In this document: in pieces, positions 17,529 to 26,242 of the stretch
Numbering within the stretch: position 1 is the first letter of the stretch
Layout of the letters: every line of letters starts with the position of its first letter
DNA from: Bacteroidales bacterium
GTDB taxonomy: Bacteria; Bacteroidota; Bacteroidia; Bacteroidales; UBA10428
Assembly (NCBI GenBank): GCA_016935435.1
Contig: JAFGQZ010000027.1
Location: forward strand, 1-56,610
Direction of reading: 5' to 3'
Length of the DNA: 56,610 nucleotides
Made by a program: the position numbers and the translations under genes
The notes under the pieces: model-generated
The model's database searches: none
What the model saw: the letters and a program-made list of their open reading frames with translations, nothing else
Told to the model about the DNA's origin: nothing

Positions 17529-18884
17529 TTAGCGTATGAATTTAAACATTTTGTTCCACCTAATATTGTTTGGGAACTTTTTATTTTTATCAATCGACAA
17601 CCAAACCATACGGGCACGGCCAATTATATGGTCTTCGGGCACAAAGCCCCAGTAGCGCGAGTCGTTTGAGTTGTGCCTGTTGTCGCCCAGCATGAAATAG
17701 TAATCCATTTTAAAGGTATAGGTATGGCTGGCCACGCCGTTAATATAAACCTGGTTGTTATATACCTTAAGTTTGTTCCCTTCGTAAACCGAAATAATGC
17801 GGCTGTAGAGCGGAAGGTTTTGCAGGTTGATATCGGTAACATAGCCACGCCTGGGCACAACTACAGGGCCAAAATTGTCTTCGGTCCATGTAAAGCGTTT
17901 ATCGAAGGGAAAAATCTGCCGGTTAGCCTCAGTAGGGTCGATGCTTTCGTAGCGTGTAAGGGCTTTAATATTCCCCGAATCGATTAGCGATTGGTATGCC
18001 TGGGCAGTCAACGGCAGCGTGTAAATTGCATTGAATTCGTTAACCTGAATGTCGTAGGGCGATATGTTGAGGTTCCTGAAAAACTGGGTGTCGGAATCGT
18101 TTATAATTTTAACCGAATAGTTGTATTGCAATCCATCGGGCAGTACTTCAGGTTTGCCGTTTATGTATGCAGTTCCGTGTAGGATACGTATGGTATCGCC
18201 CGGCAACCCTATAAGCCTTTTAATGTAATTGTCGCGTTTGTCAACAGGGCGTGCAATAAGCTGTTTTTTACCGACAATACTGTTTTTTCCATATTGCCTT
18301 ACCATTGAATAGTAACTTTTTTCGGGCATGTTCCCAATAACAGTGTCTCCTTCGGGGTAATTAAAAACAACCACATCGAAGTGTTTCATCGCCGAAAGCC
18401 CTCTTAATCGTTTATAGGGCAATTGCACAGAAGAAAGAAATGATTTTTTTGCTTTTGTGAAGGGCAAAGTGTTATGTGTAAAGGGTATGGTTAAAGGGGT
18501 AATTGGATAGCGTGGCCCGTAGCGCAATTTGCTAACCAGTATATAATCGCCTGCTAAGAGGGTCTTTTCCATCGATGAGGTAGGTATTGAATATGCCTCA
18601 AAAAGAAAAACCCTGATAAAAACGGCAATCATTATTGCCCATATAAGCGAATCGGTGAGCTCTGTTGCGAATTTATGTTTCTGTCCTTTGGGTAAACGCT
18701 TTCGCCAGAACCGCCAGTTTACAAAGCGTGTCGTAAAAATATCGGCAATAATTATGAGCCCGAAAAAAAGCCAGTAAGTTTCGAGCCAAAGCACCCAAAT
18801 GGTATATAAAACCGATACAATAAACAGTTTAAAGAATGGATCTTTCAACAATTTTCTAATATTATGTATTGGTTTTATTGCCAT
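17529..18884 (-). CDS. lepB: Signal peptidase I (first of a tandem pair)
   Basis: A 451-residue paralogue of the next gene with intact catalytic residues: Ser104 in IPTSSMEKTL and Lys222 in DNYIKRLIGLPGD. The C-terminal box is MLGDNRHNSNDSRYWGFVPE. The N-terminus has two transmembrane helices plus a third before the active site. It lies 19 bases after the dapB stop, so dapB-lepB-lepB read as one minus-strand operon, an order I recall from other Bacteroidota. Both copies look active; division of substrates between them is possible but not visible here. Confidence 0.93.
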   Translation of the reverse strand: MAIKPIHNIRKLLKDPFFKLFIVSVLYTIWVLWLETYWLFFGLIIIADIFTTRFVNWRFWRKRLPKGQKHKFATELTDSLIWAIMIAVFIRVFLFEAYSIPTSSMEKTLLAGDYILVSKLRYGPRYPITPLTIPFTHNTLPFTKAKKSFLSSVQLPYKRLRGLSAMKHFDVVVFNYPEGDTVIGNMPEKSYYSMVRQYGKNSIVGKKQLIARPVDKRDNYIKRLIGLPGDTIRILHGTAYINGKPEVLPDGLQYNYSVKIINDSDTQFFRNLNISPYDIQVNEFNAIYTLPLTAQAYQSLIDSGNIKALTRYESIDPTEANRQIFPFDKRFTWTEDNFGPVVVPRRGYVTDINLQNLPLYSRIISVYEGNKLKVYNNQVYINGVASHTYTFKMDYYFMLGDNRHNSNDSRYWGFVPEDHIIGRARMVWLSIDKNKKFPNNIRWNKMFKFIR

Positions 18885-18903
18885 TACAATTTCTGAATGG
18901 ATT

Positions 18904-19623
18904 TTAAAAAATATCCAACAGATCGTCCATCGACCGGAACCCGGTTTTTTCTTTCATGTATTCAGCAGCCAATACTGCCCCCAAAGCAAAACCCTGCCTG
19001 CTGTATGCCGAATGCTCGATTTGGATAAAATCTACAGATGAATTATATTTTATACGGTGTATCCCGGGAACTTCGCCTTCGCGAATTGCCTTAATGCCAA
19101 CAGTATATTCGTCCGATGGCTGGTTTAAGGCCCAGTTTGTTTTTTGCCCCATATTTTCGATAATGCCTTCGGCAAGTGTAATGGCTGTACCACTGGGGGC
19201 ATCGAGCTTATGGATATGGTGTACTTCTTCCATTTCTACCTGGTAACCGGGGAACTTGTCCATTATGCCAGCCAGGTATTTGTTAATCTTAAAAAATATA
19301 TTTACGCCCAGGCTGTAATTCGATGCATAGAAAAAACCTTTATTTTCGGTAAGGCATTTGCTTTTTACCTCGTCCATTTTTTCGAGCCAGCCAGTTGTGC
19401 CGCAAACTATAGGTATGTTTGCTTCGAAACACTTCAATATATTATTGTATGCCGATGAGGGCACAGAAAAGTCGATGGCCACATCGGCTTTTTTCAGGTT
19501 TTCGGCAGTTAGTTCGTGCTGGTTGTCGATATCAATAACCAAAACTATATTGTTGTTTCTTGACAGGGCAATTTTTTCAATCTCTTTACCCATTTTTCCA
19601 TATCCGAGCAGGGCTATATTCAT
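18904..19623 (-). CDS. dapB: 4-hydroxy-tetrahydrodipicolinate reductase
   Basis: A 239-residue DapB, the NAD(P)H-dependent reductase of the lysine and meso-diaminopimelate pathway. It shows the Rossmann start IALLGYGKMGKEIEK, the CGTTGW motif, NYSLGVNIFF, and the substrate block EVHHIHKLDAPSGTA with the catalytic His and Lys. I start at the ATG at 19623. An in-frame ATG 15 codons earlier exists, but the extra residues are encoded by a short AT-rich repeat (TGAATTTTGAAT-like units), which is clearly intergenic. First gene of the dapB-lepB-lepB run. Confidence 0.94.
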   Translation of the reverse strand: MNIALLGYGKMGKEIEKIALSRNNNIVLVIDIDNQHELTAENLKKADVAIDFSVPSSAYNNILKCFEANIPIVCGTTGWLEKMDEVKSKCLTENKGFFYASNYSLGVNIFFKINKYLAGIMDKFPGYQVEMEEVHHIHKLDAPSGTAITLAEGIIENMGQKTNWALNQPSDEYTVGIKAIREGEVPGIHRIKYNSSVDFIQIEHSAYSRQGFALGAVLAAEYMKEKTGFRSMDDLLDIF

Positions 19624-19745
19624 AGTGAATTTTGAATTATGAATGGTGAATTTTGAATGTTGTTTCAATTTTAATACCAGTTGCTTAATACGTTAAGATA
19701 AGTTTTACAGGCAATAATACGGTGAAACTACAAAGTTGTGCGTAA

Positions 19746-19782
19746 AAATAAAAAAGGGAAGCCGTTTTTCAGCTTCCCTTAA
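19746..19782 (-). terminator. Terminator after rplT
   Basis: On the minus strand AAGGGAAGC pairs with GCTTCCCTT around a 9-base loop, followed by a T run. It lies about 20 bases after the rplT stop and ends the thrS-infC-rpmI-rplT operon. Confidence 0.85.
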
Positions 19783-19800
19783 GAAATATTAACAGTTTTG

Positions 19801-20145
19801 TTACTTCACTGCGTTAACAACAGCTTCGAAAGCTTCGGGGTTGTTCATGGCAAGGTCGGCAAGTGCTTTTCTGTTAAGTTCAATACCTTTCTTGGCAAGC
19901 TTGCCCATAAATTCGGAATACGACATATCGTACTGGCGTACGCCGGCGTTGATACGCTGTATCCATAATGCGCGGAAGTTGCGCTTTTTTGCCCTGCGGT
20001 CGCGGTATGCGTACTGCTGGCCTTTTTCCCATGAGTTTTTGGCGACTGTCCAAACGTTAGCCCTGCTTAAGAAGGCCCCTTTGGTGCGGTTCAGGATTTT
20101 CTTTCTCCTGGCCCTTGATGCTACTGCATTTACTGAACGTGGCAT
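19801..20145 (-). CDS. rplT: Ribosomal protein L20
   Basis: A 114-residue L20, which binds 23S rRNA early in assembly of the large subunit. The N-terminal basic region ([22 protein letters not shown]) and the [22 protein letters not shown] core are unmistakable, and the length is normal. It is last in the canonical infC-rpmI-rplT order. In several bacteria L20 or IF3 represses this operon; no leader structure of that kind was resolved here by eye. Confidence 0.97.
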   Translation of the reverse strand: MPRSVNAVASRARRKKILNRTKGAFLSRANVWTVAKNSWEKGQQYAYRDRRAKKRNFRALWIQRINAGVRQYDMSYSEFMGKLAKKGIELNRKALADLAMNNPEAFEAVVNAVK

Positions 20146-20233
20146 TTTTTTCTACTTTTTACGAACGTTTAGCGTCCCGGCTTTACAGGAACTTACTTGC
20201 TAACACATTCCGGTTAAACAATTAATTAATGAA

Positions 20234-20431
20234 TTACTTCATTGCCAGCAAAAGCTTGGCATTTCCAACATCTGCTTTATCGACCATTCCAAAATAGCCA
20301 AGGTTGCGTTTACGCTTGGTTGACTTTTTTGTTAAAATATGGCTCTTGAAAGCATGCTTACGTTTGATTTTTCCCGAACCGGTAAGCGAAAAACGCTTTT
20401 TAGCACCGGGATTCGTTTTCATTTTTGGCAT
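20234..20431 (-). CDS. rpmI: Ribosomal protein L35
   Basis: A 65-residue L35 of the large ribosomal subunit. It has the family start [20 protein letters not shown], the basic central segment [20 protein letters not shown], and a short C-terminal helix. It lies 28 bases after infC and 88 bases before rplT. Confidence 0.97.
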   Translation of the reverse strand: MPKMKTNPGAKKRFSLTGSGKIKRKHAFKSHILTKKSTKRKRNLGYFGMVDKADVGNAKLLLAMK

Positions 20432-20459
20432 AGCTAACTTTTCTTAAAAATTAAATATA

Positions 20460-21035
20460 TTAGTTTTTCTTCTTTGCAACTGCTTTAGGAGTGACCATAA
20501 TTGTCATTCGTTTTCCTTCGAGCTTGGGCATCATTTCAACTTTTCCGTATTCTTCAAGGTCGTTGGCAAATTTCAATAATAAAATTTCGCCATCTTCTTT
20601 GTAAACAATTGTACGCCCTTTAAAAAACACATAGGCTTTTACTTTTGCGCCTTCCTGAAGGAACTTCTGGGCATGTTTTAACTTAAAGTTATAATCATGC
20701 TCGTCGGTGTGTGGACCAAACCTTATTTCTTTTACAACAATTTTTGTTGAATTGGCTTTAATTTCCTTCTGTTTCTTTTTCATCTGGTAAAGAAACTTCT
20801 GGTAATCAATAACCTTGCAAACTGGTGGAACGGCATTTGGGGAAATCTCCACTAAGTCGAGTTCCTGTTGTTCTGCGAGAGCCAGGGCATCTCTGAGGGA
20901 ATAAACGCCGGTTTCGATGTTTTCACCGACTACCCTTACTTCGCGGGCCCTTATTTGCTCATTTACCCTGTACTGAGGGCCTTGTTCCCTTTGCCTGTTG
21001 TTGAACTGTGGCCCTCTGCTTTGTGGTCCTGTTAT
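20460..21035 (-). CDS. infC: Translation initiation factor IF-3, probable AUA start
   Basis: IF-3 prevents premature subunit joining and checks start-codon fidelity. The C-terminal domain ([22 protein letters not shown] and onwards) and the N-terminal domain ([16 protein letters not shown], then [26 protein letters not shown]) are both complete. The N-terminal domain continues far upstream of the first in-frame GTG at 20852, which lies inside conserved sequence. Between the in-frame TAG at 21048-21050 and that point there is no ATG, GTG or TTG. A strong AGGAGG lies eight bases before ATA at 21033-21035, so I place the start there, giving 191 residues. Unusual starts in infC are a known basis for IF-3 self-regulation (AUU in Escherichia coli). 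Confidence 0.9.
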   Translation of the reverse strand: MTGPQSRGPQFNNRQREQGPQYRVNEQIRAREVRVVGENIETGVYSLRDALALAEQQELDLVEISPNAVPPVCKVIDYQKFLYQMKKKQKEIKANSTKIVVKEIRFGPHTDEHDYNFKLKHAQKFLQEGAKVKAYVFFKGRTIVYKEDGEILLLKFANDLEEYGKVEMMPKLEGKRMTIMVTPKAVAKKKN

Positions 21036-21049
21036 GGCTATGTCCTCCT
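21033..21049 (-). promoter_or_regulatory. Strong ribosome binding site with an AUA start for infC
   Basis: On the minus strand AGGAGG (21049-21044), eight spacer bases and ATA (21035-21033). A perfect Shine-Dalgarno is unusual in this window, where most genes lack one. It would compensate for the rare start codon and lies just after an in-frame stop. A second ATA at 21041-21039 is too close to the AGGAGG to be used. Confidence 0.7.
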
Positions 21050-21068
21050 AATTTTGTTAAACAAAAAA

Positions 21069-23012
21069 TTATATTTCAGCAATTTGTGCTTCTATTTCAG
21101 TTTTTACCCTGGCGACAAATTCTTCGGGTTTTACCGATCCCTGGTCGCCTTCTCCTTGTTTTCGTACCGAAACGGTACCATTTTCAGCTTCTCTTTCCCC
21201 TACTATCAGTAAGTATGGGATTCGCTTCAGCTCGGCATCGCGAATCTTTTTGCCGATTTTTTCAGCCCTGCTGTCAATCAGGGTGCGAATATCGGAATTA
21301 TTTAGAAATTTTAAAACTTTTTCTGCATAATCGTGATATTTTTCGCTGATAGGCAGAATAATAGCCTGATCGGGGGTGAGCCACAAGGGGAATTTGCCCG
21401 CTGTATGCTCGATTAAAACGGCCACAAAACGTTCCATAGAACCAAAAGGTGCACGATGGATCATTACAGGGCGGTGGCGCTGATCGTCGCTACCGATGTA
21501 TTCAAGTTCAAACCTTTCGGGCAGGTTGTAATCGACTTGTATGGTACCCAATTGCCAACTTCTGCCAATGGCATCTTTTACCATAAAATCGAGTTTAGGC
21601 CCATAGAATGCGGCTTCACCATATTCAACAATGGTTTTCAGCCCTTTTTCTTCGGCGGCTTCAATAATTGCCTGTTCGGCCTTTTCCCAGTTCTCGTCGC
21701 TGCCAATATATTTTTCGCGGTTTTCTTTATCGCGCAGCGAAACCTGGGTAGTAAAGTCGGCAAAGTCGAGTGTTTTAAAAATATAAAGTATAATATCGAT
21801 AACTTTTTTAAACTCGTCTTTAAGCTGGTCGGGGCGGCAGAATATGTGCGCATCGTCTTGTGTAAAACCGCGCACACGTGTGAGCCCATGCAGCTCGCCG
21901 CTTTGTTCGTAACGATAAACGGTACCGAATTCGGCAAAACGCAGGGGAAGGTCTTTATACGAACGGGGCTTATTGGCATATATCTCGCAATGGTGCGGAC
22001 AGTTCATTGGTTTCAGCAAGAACTCTTCGCCTTCCTGCGGGGTATGTATTGGCTGGAACGAGTCTTTTCCATATTTCTCGTAATGGCCCGAAGTTACATA
22101 CAGTTCTTTCTGTCCAATATGCGGGGTCATTACCAGATCGTACCCGTGTTTTTTTTGCACTTTTTTCAGAAAGTCCTGCAGGCGCTCGCGCAAAGCGGCA
22201 CCCTTTGGCAACCATAATGGGAGCCCCATGCCAACCTTTTGCGAGAACATGAAAAGTTCAAGTTCTTTTCCGAGTTTCCGGTGGTCGCGTGCACGTGCCT
22301 GTTCTAAAAGTACCATGTACTCGTCGAGCTGGCTCTGTTTTGGGAATGTAATGCCATAAATGCGGGTTAATTGTTTCCGCTTTTCATCGCCACGCCAATA
22401 TGCCCCGGCTACACTTAAAAGTTTTATGGCTTTTATAAAACCGGTATCGGGCAGGTGAGGGCCGCGGCATAAATCGGTAAAATTACCATGCCTGTAAAGT
22501 GTTATGGTGCCATCTTCGAGTTCCGATATCAGTTCGGTTTTATAGTTGTCGCCTTTTTTGTTAAACAGTTCCAGGGCCTGGGCTTTGGTTATATTTTCGC
22601 GTGTATAGTTGTTTTTAAGCGAAGCGAGTTCTTTCATTTTCGCTTCAATTTTTGGCAGGTCGCCTTCGGTAATGCTAATGCCATCGCCGGGGTCAACATC
22701 GTAGTAAAACCCGTTTTCTATTGCCGGCCCAATGCCGAACTTTATGCCCGGGTAAAGCGCTTCGAGTGCTTCGGCCATCAGGTGCGCCGATGAGTGCCAG
22801 AAAGCGTGCTTGCCTTCTTTGTCGTCGAACTTGTGCAGTTTAATGCTGGCATTTTTCTCAATAGGCCTGGTAGTGTCCCATATTTCTTCGTCAACTGTAA
22901 CTGAAACCACTTCTTTGGCAAGGCTGTTGCTAAGGCTTTTTGCTATATCGAGCCCGGTAATGCCTTTGGGATATTCCCTTACACTTTTGTCGGGAAATGT
23001 AATTTGTATCAT
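21069..23012 (-). CDS. thrS: Threonyl-tRNA synthetase
   Basis: A 647-residue class II synthetase that charges tRNA-Thr. Domains in order are TGS (about 1-62), the editing domain with [11 protein letters not shown] and the [10 protein letters not shown] motif, the catalytic core with [21 protein letters not shown] and the [16 protein letters not shown] motif 2, [18 protein letters not shown] as motif 3, and a C-terminal anticodon-binding domain. The length is standard. It is first in the operon, 20 bases before the infC ribosome binding site. Upstream, TATCTTTG on the minus strand (23052-23045) matches the -7 element of the phylum. Confidence 0.97.
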   Translation of the reverse strand: MIQITFPDKSVREYPKGITGLDIAKSLSNSLAKEVVSVTVDEEIWDTTRPIEKNASIKLHKFDDKEGKHAFWHSSAHLMAEALEALYPGIKFGIGPAIENGFYYDVDPGDGISITEGDLPKIEAKMKELASLKNNYTRENITKAQALELFNKKGDNYKTELISELEDGTITLYRHGNFTDLCRGPHLPDTGFIKAIKLLSVAGAYWRGDEKRKQLTRIYGITFPKQSQLDEYMVLLEQARARDHRKLGKELELFMFSQKVGMGLPLWLPKGAALRERLQDFLKKVQKKHGYDLVMTPHIGQKELYVTSGHYEKYGKDSFQPIHTPQEGEEFLLKPMNCPHHCEIYANKPRSYKDLPLRFAEFGTVYRYEQSGELHGLTRVRGFTQDDAHIFCRPDQLKDEFKKVIDIILYIFKTLDFADFTTQVSLRDKENREKYIGSDENWEKAEQAIIEAAEEKGLKTIVEYGEAAFYGPKLDFMVKDAIGRSWQLGTIQVDYNLPERFELEYIGSDDQRHRPVMIHRAPFGSMERFVAVLIEHTAGKFPLWLTPDQAIILPISEKYHDYAEKVLKFLNNSDIRTLIDSRAEKIGKKIRDAELKRIPYLLIVGEREAENGTVSVRKQGEGDQGSVKPEEFVARVKTEIEAQIAEI

Positions 23013-23090
23013 TATTCTTATACCTTTCTGATATTTTAAGTTTGCAAAGATAAAAATAATCCGGCAACTGTTAACGGCTTTGTGCCATAG

Positions 23091-23120
23091 TTGTTATATT
23101 TTTAAGCAATTATATATTTG
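23091..23120 (+). promoter_or_regulatory. Bacteroidota-type promoter for the DPP-IV gene
   Basis: TTG at 23091-23093, exactly 19 bases, then TATATTTG at 23113-23120. It lies 22 bases before the chosen ATG and so also argues against the upstream TTG at 23118 as a start. Confidence 0.75.
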
Positions 23121-23141
23121 TCAACAAAAAAAGGGGGCAAC

Positions 23142-25307
23142 ATGTTTAGAGTATTATTTTTTTTCATATCAATTTCTCTTACTGTTCAAAATAGCACAGC
23201 ACAACCGGCAATAACACTTGAAGATATTTTCAGCAAAGGCCGGTTTTATCAAAAGAGTGTGGATGGAATTATTTCAATGAACGATGGTAAACATTTTTCA
23301 TTGCTCGAAAATAACCGTTCTGTTTCGGCATTCAGTTATGCTTCGGGGGTTAAAACGATTGAACTTTTTTCGCTTGACAACTATTCTATCGACAGCGTTT
23401 CGGAAATTACGTCGTATGAATTCGACAACAGCGAACTCAATATGCTTATTACTACCGACCGGGATTATATTTACCGGCATTCGTTTGTGGCGTACAATTA
23501 TATTTTCGATATCAAACAAGGCAAACTTATTGAAGTAAGCAACGAAAAGTTGCAAATGGCCAAAATTTCACCCAACGGTAAATATGTTGCATTTGTTTTG
23601 GGCAACAACATATACATTAAAGACTTAAGCACCCTGGTCACACATCAAATTACTTTCGATGGCAGGCATGGTAATGTTATTAATGGCATGGCCGATTGGG
23701 TTTATGAAGAGGAGTTTGCCCTGACTTCTGGTTTTTTCTGGTCGCCCGATTCGAAATTTCTTGCTTTTTACCGCTTCGACGAAAGCCGTGTAAAAGAGTT
23801 CCAAATTGAAGAATATACTGGTTTATACCCCGAACGCTTCACCTATAAGTACCCAAAGGCTGGCGAAGAAAATTCGGTTGTCGAAATCAGGGTATTGCAT
23901 GTCGAAAGTGGAAATGTTCAAACTATTGCTACGGGAGAAGAAACCGATGTTTATTACCCTCGTGTTAAATGGACCGGACATTTCGGCAAATTATGTGTTG
24001 TTAGGCTTTCGCGCTTGCAAAACAAAGCCGATTTATTGCTTTGTGATGCCCTTAGCGGAGTGTCGGAAATTTTTTATACCGAAACCGATGCAAAATATAT
24101 TTCGCAGTTTACCGACGATTTTGCCTGTTTTATGCCATATTCCGGCGAGGTAATTATTTTAAGCGGTAAAGATGGGTACATGCACCTTTACAGGTATAAT
24201 CTTTCAGGTGAACCCATAAACCAGGTTACGCATGGCAATTGGGAAGTTGACAAAGTTCTGGCAATCGACCCTCTTAAAAAAGTGGTTTATTTTACCTCTA
24301 CCGAAGAATCGCCTCTCGAAAGGCATGTTTACAGGGTATCGTTCGACGGGGCCAACAAGAAGAAAATTTCATCAGGGAAGGGAAGCAATTCGGCAGTTTT
24401 TAGCAGAACATTCGAATACTATATTCTTTCGCATTCTGCTTCCGACATGCCTTTGGAGGTTAGTGTATTTGACAGCACGAACCGTAGGTTGCGCATATTG
24501 GAAGATAATACAGTTTTAAAGAAAAGTACCAGCGATTACCAGTTTGCAGAACAGGAGTTTTTCAGTTTTACCGGTCCCGGCAATAATATACTTTATGGTT
24601 ATATGTATAAACCCCATGGTTTTGATCCGGGGAAAAAATATCCATTGTTAATGTATGTTTATGGAGGCCCCGAATCGCAGGAAGTACTCAATGAATGGAA
24701 CCAAAGGCAGGCATGGTTCCAGTATTTGTGCCAAAACGGTTATATGGTTGCATGTGTTGATAACAGGGGCACAAACGGCAGGGGCGAAGGCTTTAAAAAG
24801 GCTACTTATATGCAGCTGGGCAAACTGGAGACCGACGATCAGCTTGCAGCTGCCCGGCACCTGGCATTGCTACCTTATGTCGATAATGGCCGGATAGGCA
24901 TTTTTGGCTGGAGTTATGGCGGGTACATGAGCCTTTTATGCCTGATGAAGGGCAACGGGCTGTTTAAAGCCGGCATTGCCGTTGCCCCGGTTACCAGTTG
25001 GCGGTTTTACGATACTGCTTATACCGAACGTTTTATGCGCAGGCCCCAGGATAATTCAGGGGGTTACGACTTAAATTCCCCCTTACACAATGTTGACGGG
25101 TTGAAAGGAAAACTTCTTTTGGTACATGGCACTTCGGACGATAATGTGCACTTGCAGAATTCCATGATGCTTGCCAATGAACTGGTTAAACAAAACAAAC
25201 CTTTCGAGATGCAAATTTATCCGAACAAAAACCATGGGATATACGGTGGCAATACCCGGCTGCATTTATATACCCGTATGAGCAGTTTTATTTTTAATAA
25301 TTTGTAA
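23142..25307 (+). CDS. Dipeptidyl peptidase IV (S9B family)
   Basis: A 721-residue secreted serine peptidase that removes N-terminal dipeptides, usually after Pro or Ala. A signal peptide covers residues 1 to about 21. The N-terminal beta-propeller contains the DPP-IV glutamate motif DWVYEEEF that holds the substrate N-terminus. The C-terminal alpha/beta hydrolase domain has the nucleophile Ser591 in GWSYGGY, the Asp in HGTSDDNVH and the His in NKNHGIYG. I start at the ATG at 23142 because it follows an AAGGGGG purine run and yields a proper signal peptide; the TTG at 23118 lies inside the promoter. Likely periplasmic or surface peptide use. Confidence 0.93.
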   Translation: MFRVLFFFISISLTVQNSTAQPAITLEDIFSKGRFYQKSVDGIISMNDGKHFSLLENNRSVSAFSYASGVKTIELFSLDNYSIDSVSEITSYEFDNSELNMLITTDRDYIYRHSFVAYNYIFDIKQGKLIEVSNEKLQMAKISPNGKYVAFVLGNNIYIKDLSTLVTHQITFDGRHGNVINGMADWVYEEEFALTSGFFWSPDSKFLAFYRFDESRVKEFQIEEYTGLYPERFTYKYPKAGEENSVVEIRVLHVESGNVQTIATGEETDVYYPRVKWTGHFGKLCVVRLSRLQNKADLLLCDALSGVSEIFYTETDAKYISQFTDDFACFMPYSGEVIILSGKDGYMHLYRYNLSGEPINQVTHGNWEVDKVLAIDPLKKVVYFTSTEESPLERHVYRVSFDGANKKKISSGKGSNSAVFSRTFEYYILSHSASDMPLEVSVFDSTNRRLRILEDNTVLKKSTSDYQFAEQEFFSFTGPGNNILYGYMYKPHGFDPGKKYPLLMYVYGGPESQEVLNEWNQRQAWFQYLCQNGYMVACVDNRGTNGRGEGFKKATYMQLGKLETDDQLAAARHLALLPYVDNGRIGIFGWSYGGYMSLLCLMKGNGLFKAGIAVAPVTSWRFYDTAYTERFMRRPQDNSGGYDLNSPLHNVDGLKGKLLLVHGTSDDNVHLQNSMMLANELVKQNKPFEMQIYPNKNHGIYGGNTRLHLYTRMSSFIFNNL

Positions 25308-25447
25308 TCCATATAGGTTAATTTTATTTTTTTGGTTCCATTAATTGTCAGTAAATCATTCTATTAGTATTTAGGGGCTTAATGCCATGGCAACTTTGGC
25401 ACAAGCTTTGTGTCTTTAGTATGCAACAAGCTAAAAAATCAGGAGCC

Positions 25448-26164
25448 ATGAAAAAAATATTACTCTTGGCAGGAATTGCCACACTAGTTCTTTCCGGATG
25501 TGAACGTGAATACCGTCCGATAGCTAATTTCTCTGTAAACAATTCATTGGTTATACCCGGTGAAATCGTGAACTTTTATAATAACAGCAGCTATGCCGAT
25601 TATTATGAATGGGACTTCGGCGACGGATATATTAGTAATGCCCCTAACCCAAACCACTATTATTCGGGCGAAGGTGTTTATGAAGTTCGGCTGACTGCTT
25701 ATAACGATGGTTTGGCAGATTATACGTACATGCAGATAGAAGTTTATGAAACTACCCTTGAAATAGAAGTGAGGGAGTACTACTCCGATGAAATTGTGCC
25801 TTATGTTGATATTACACTTTATAGTACCTACGACGATTGGTTGGATTTCAGCAACGAATTAGCAGGGGGCACTACAACCCGTAATGGCAAAATTGTTTTT
25901 AAGGGGCTGGATGACCATAGTTATTTCATTGATGCTTATCGTTCTTATTATGGCAACGAAGATTTGGGCTTTGAAGACATTAACTTTATAAAAACACTTC
26001 CCTTGTCGTACGCAACACATAATTTCTTTGTGGCGTATGTCGATTATTATCCCGAAGGAAAAGTTAATACCGAAGGATTAAAAAGTACCGAACGTGTAAG
26101 AAAACCTGTAATTAAAGAATTTAAAAGGGTTTATAAAGACAGGTCGCAATCGATTAATAATTAA
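25448..26164 (+). CDS. PKD-domain lipoprotein
   Basis: A 238-residue probable lipoprotein. The signal peptide ends in the lipobox VLSGC, with Cys at about residue 18 and charged residues after it. A PKD domain occupies about residues 23-100, with the hallmark YYEWDFGDG. The C-terminal half has beta strands of the carboxypeptidase-regulatory or Ig-like type (TTRNGKIVFKGL) and a basic tail. Such proteins are often cell-surface adhesion or carbohydrate-binding parts; the ligand is unknown. The ATG at 25448 follows AGGAGC; an in-frame upstream ATG at 25382 would bury the signal peptide. A terminator follows. Confidence 0.85.
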   Translation: MKKILLLAGIATLVLSGCEREYRPIANFSVNNSLVIPGEIVNFYNNSSYADYYEWDFGDGYISNAPNPNHYYSGEGVYEVRLTAYNDGLADYTYMQIEVYETTLEIEVREYYSDEIVPYVDITLYSTYDDWLDFSNELAGGTTTRNGKIVFKGLDDHSYFIDAYRSYYGNEDLGFEDINFIKTLPLSYATHNFFVAYVDYYPEGKVNTEGLKSTERVRKPVIKEFKRVYKDRSQSINN

Positions 26165-26192
26165 GGGGTTTTGTATTTTGTAGTTTTGAAAA

Positions 26193-26222
26193 GGGTAGCG
26201 CCGGAGGTGCTATCCTTTTTTT
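26193..26222 (+). terminator. Terminator after the PKD lipoprotein
   Basis: GGGTAGCGCC pairs with GGTGCTATCC around a short loop and leads directly into a run of T that ends in AA. It lies about 30 bases after the stop codon. Confidence 0.85.
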
Positions 26223-26242
26223 TTAAGTCCAAAGTTTAATGT

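Noticed and set aside
18904..19668. Longer dapB with 15 extra N-terminal residues
   Set aside because: The extra codons are made of short AT-rich repeat units (TGAATTTTGAAT-like) and precede the conserved Rossmann start, so the shorter start at 19623 is right.
20460..20852. infC beginning at the GTG at 20852
   Set aside because: That codon is the Val inside the conserved LDLVEISP segment of IF-3. It would delete most of the N-terminal domain, which is plainly encoded upstream in frame.
21456..22217. A 253-codon plus-strand frame opposite thrS
   Set aside because: It lies inside the conserved catalytic core of thrS on the other strand. Its product is a hydrophobic mixture typical of antisense translation.
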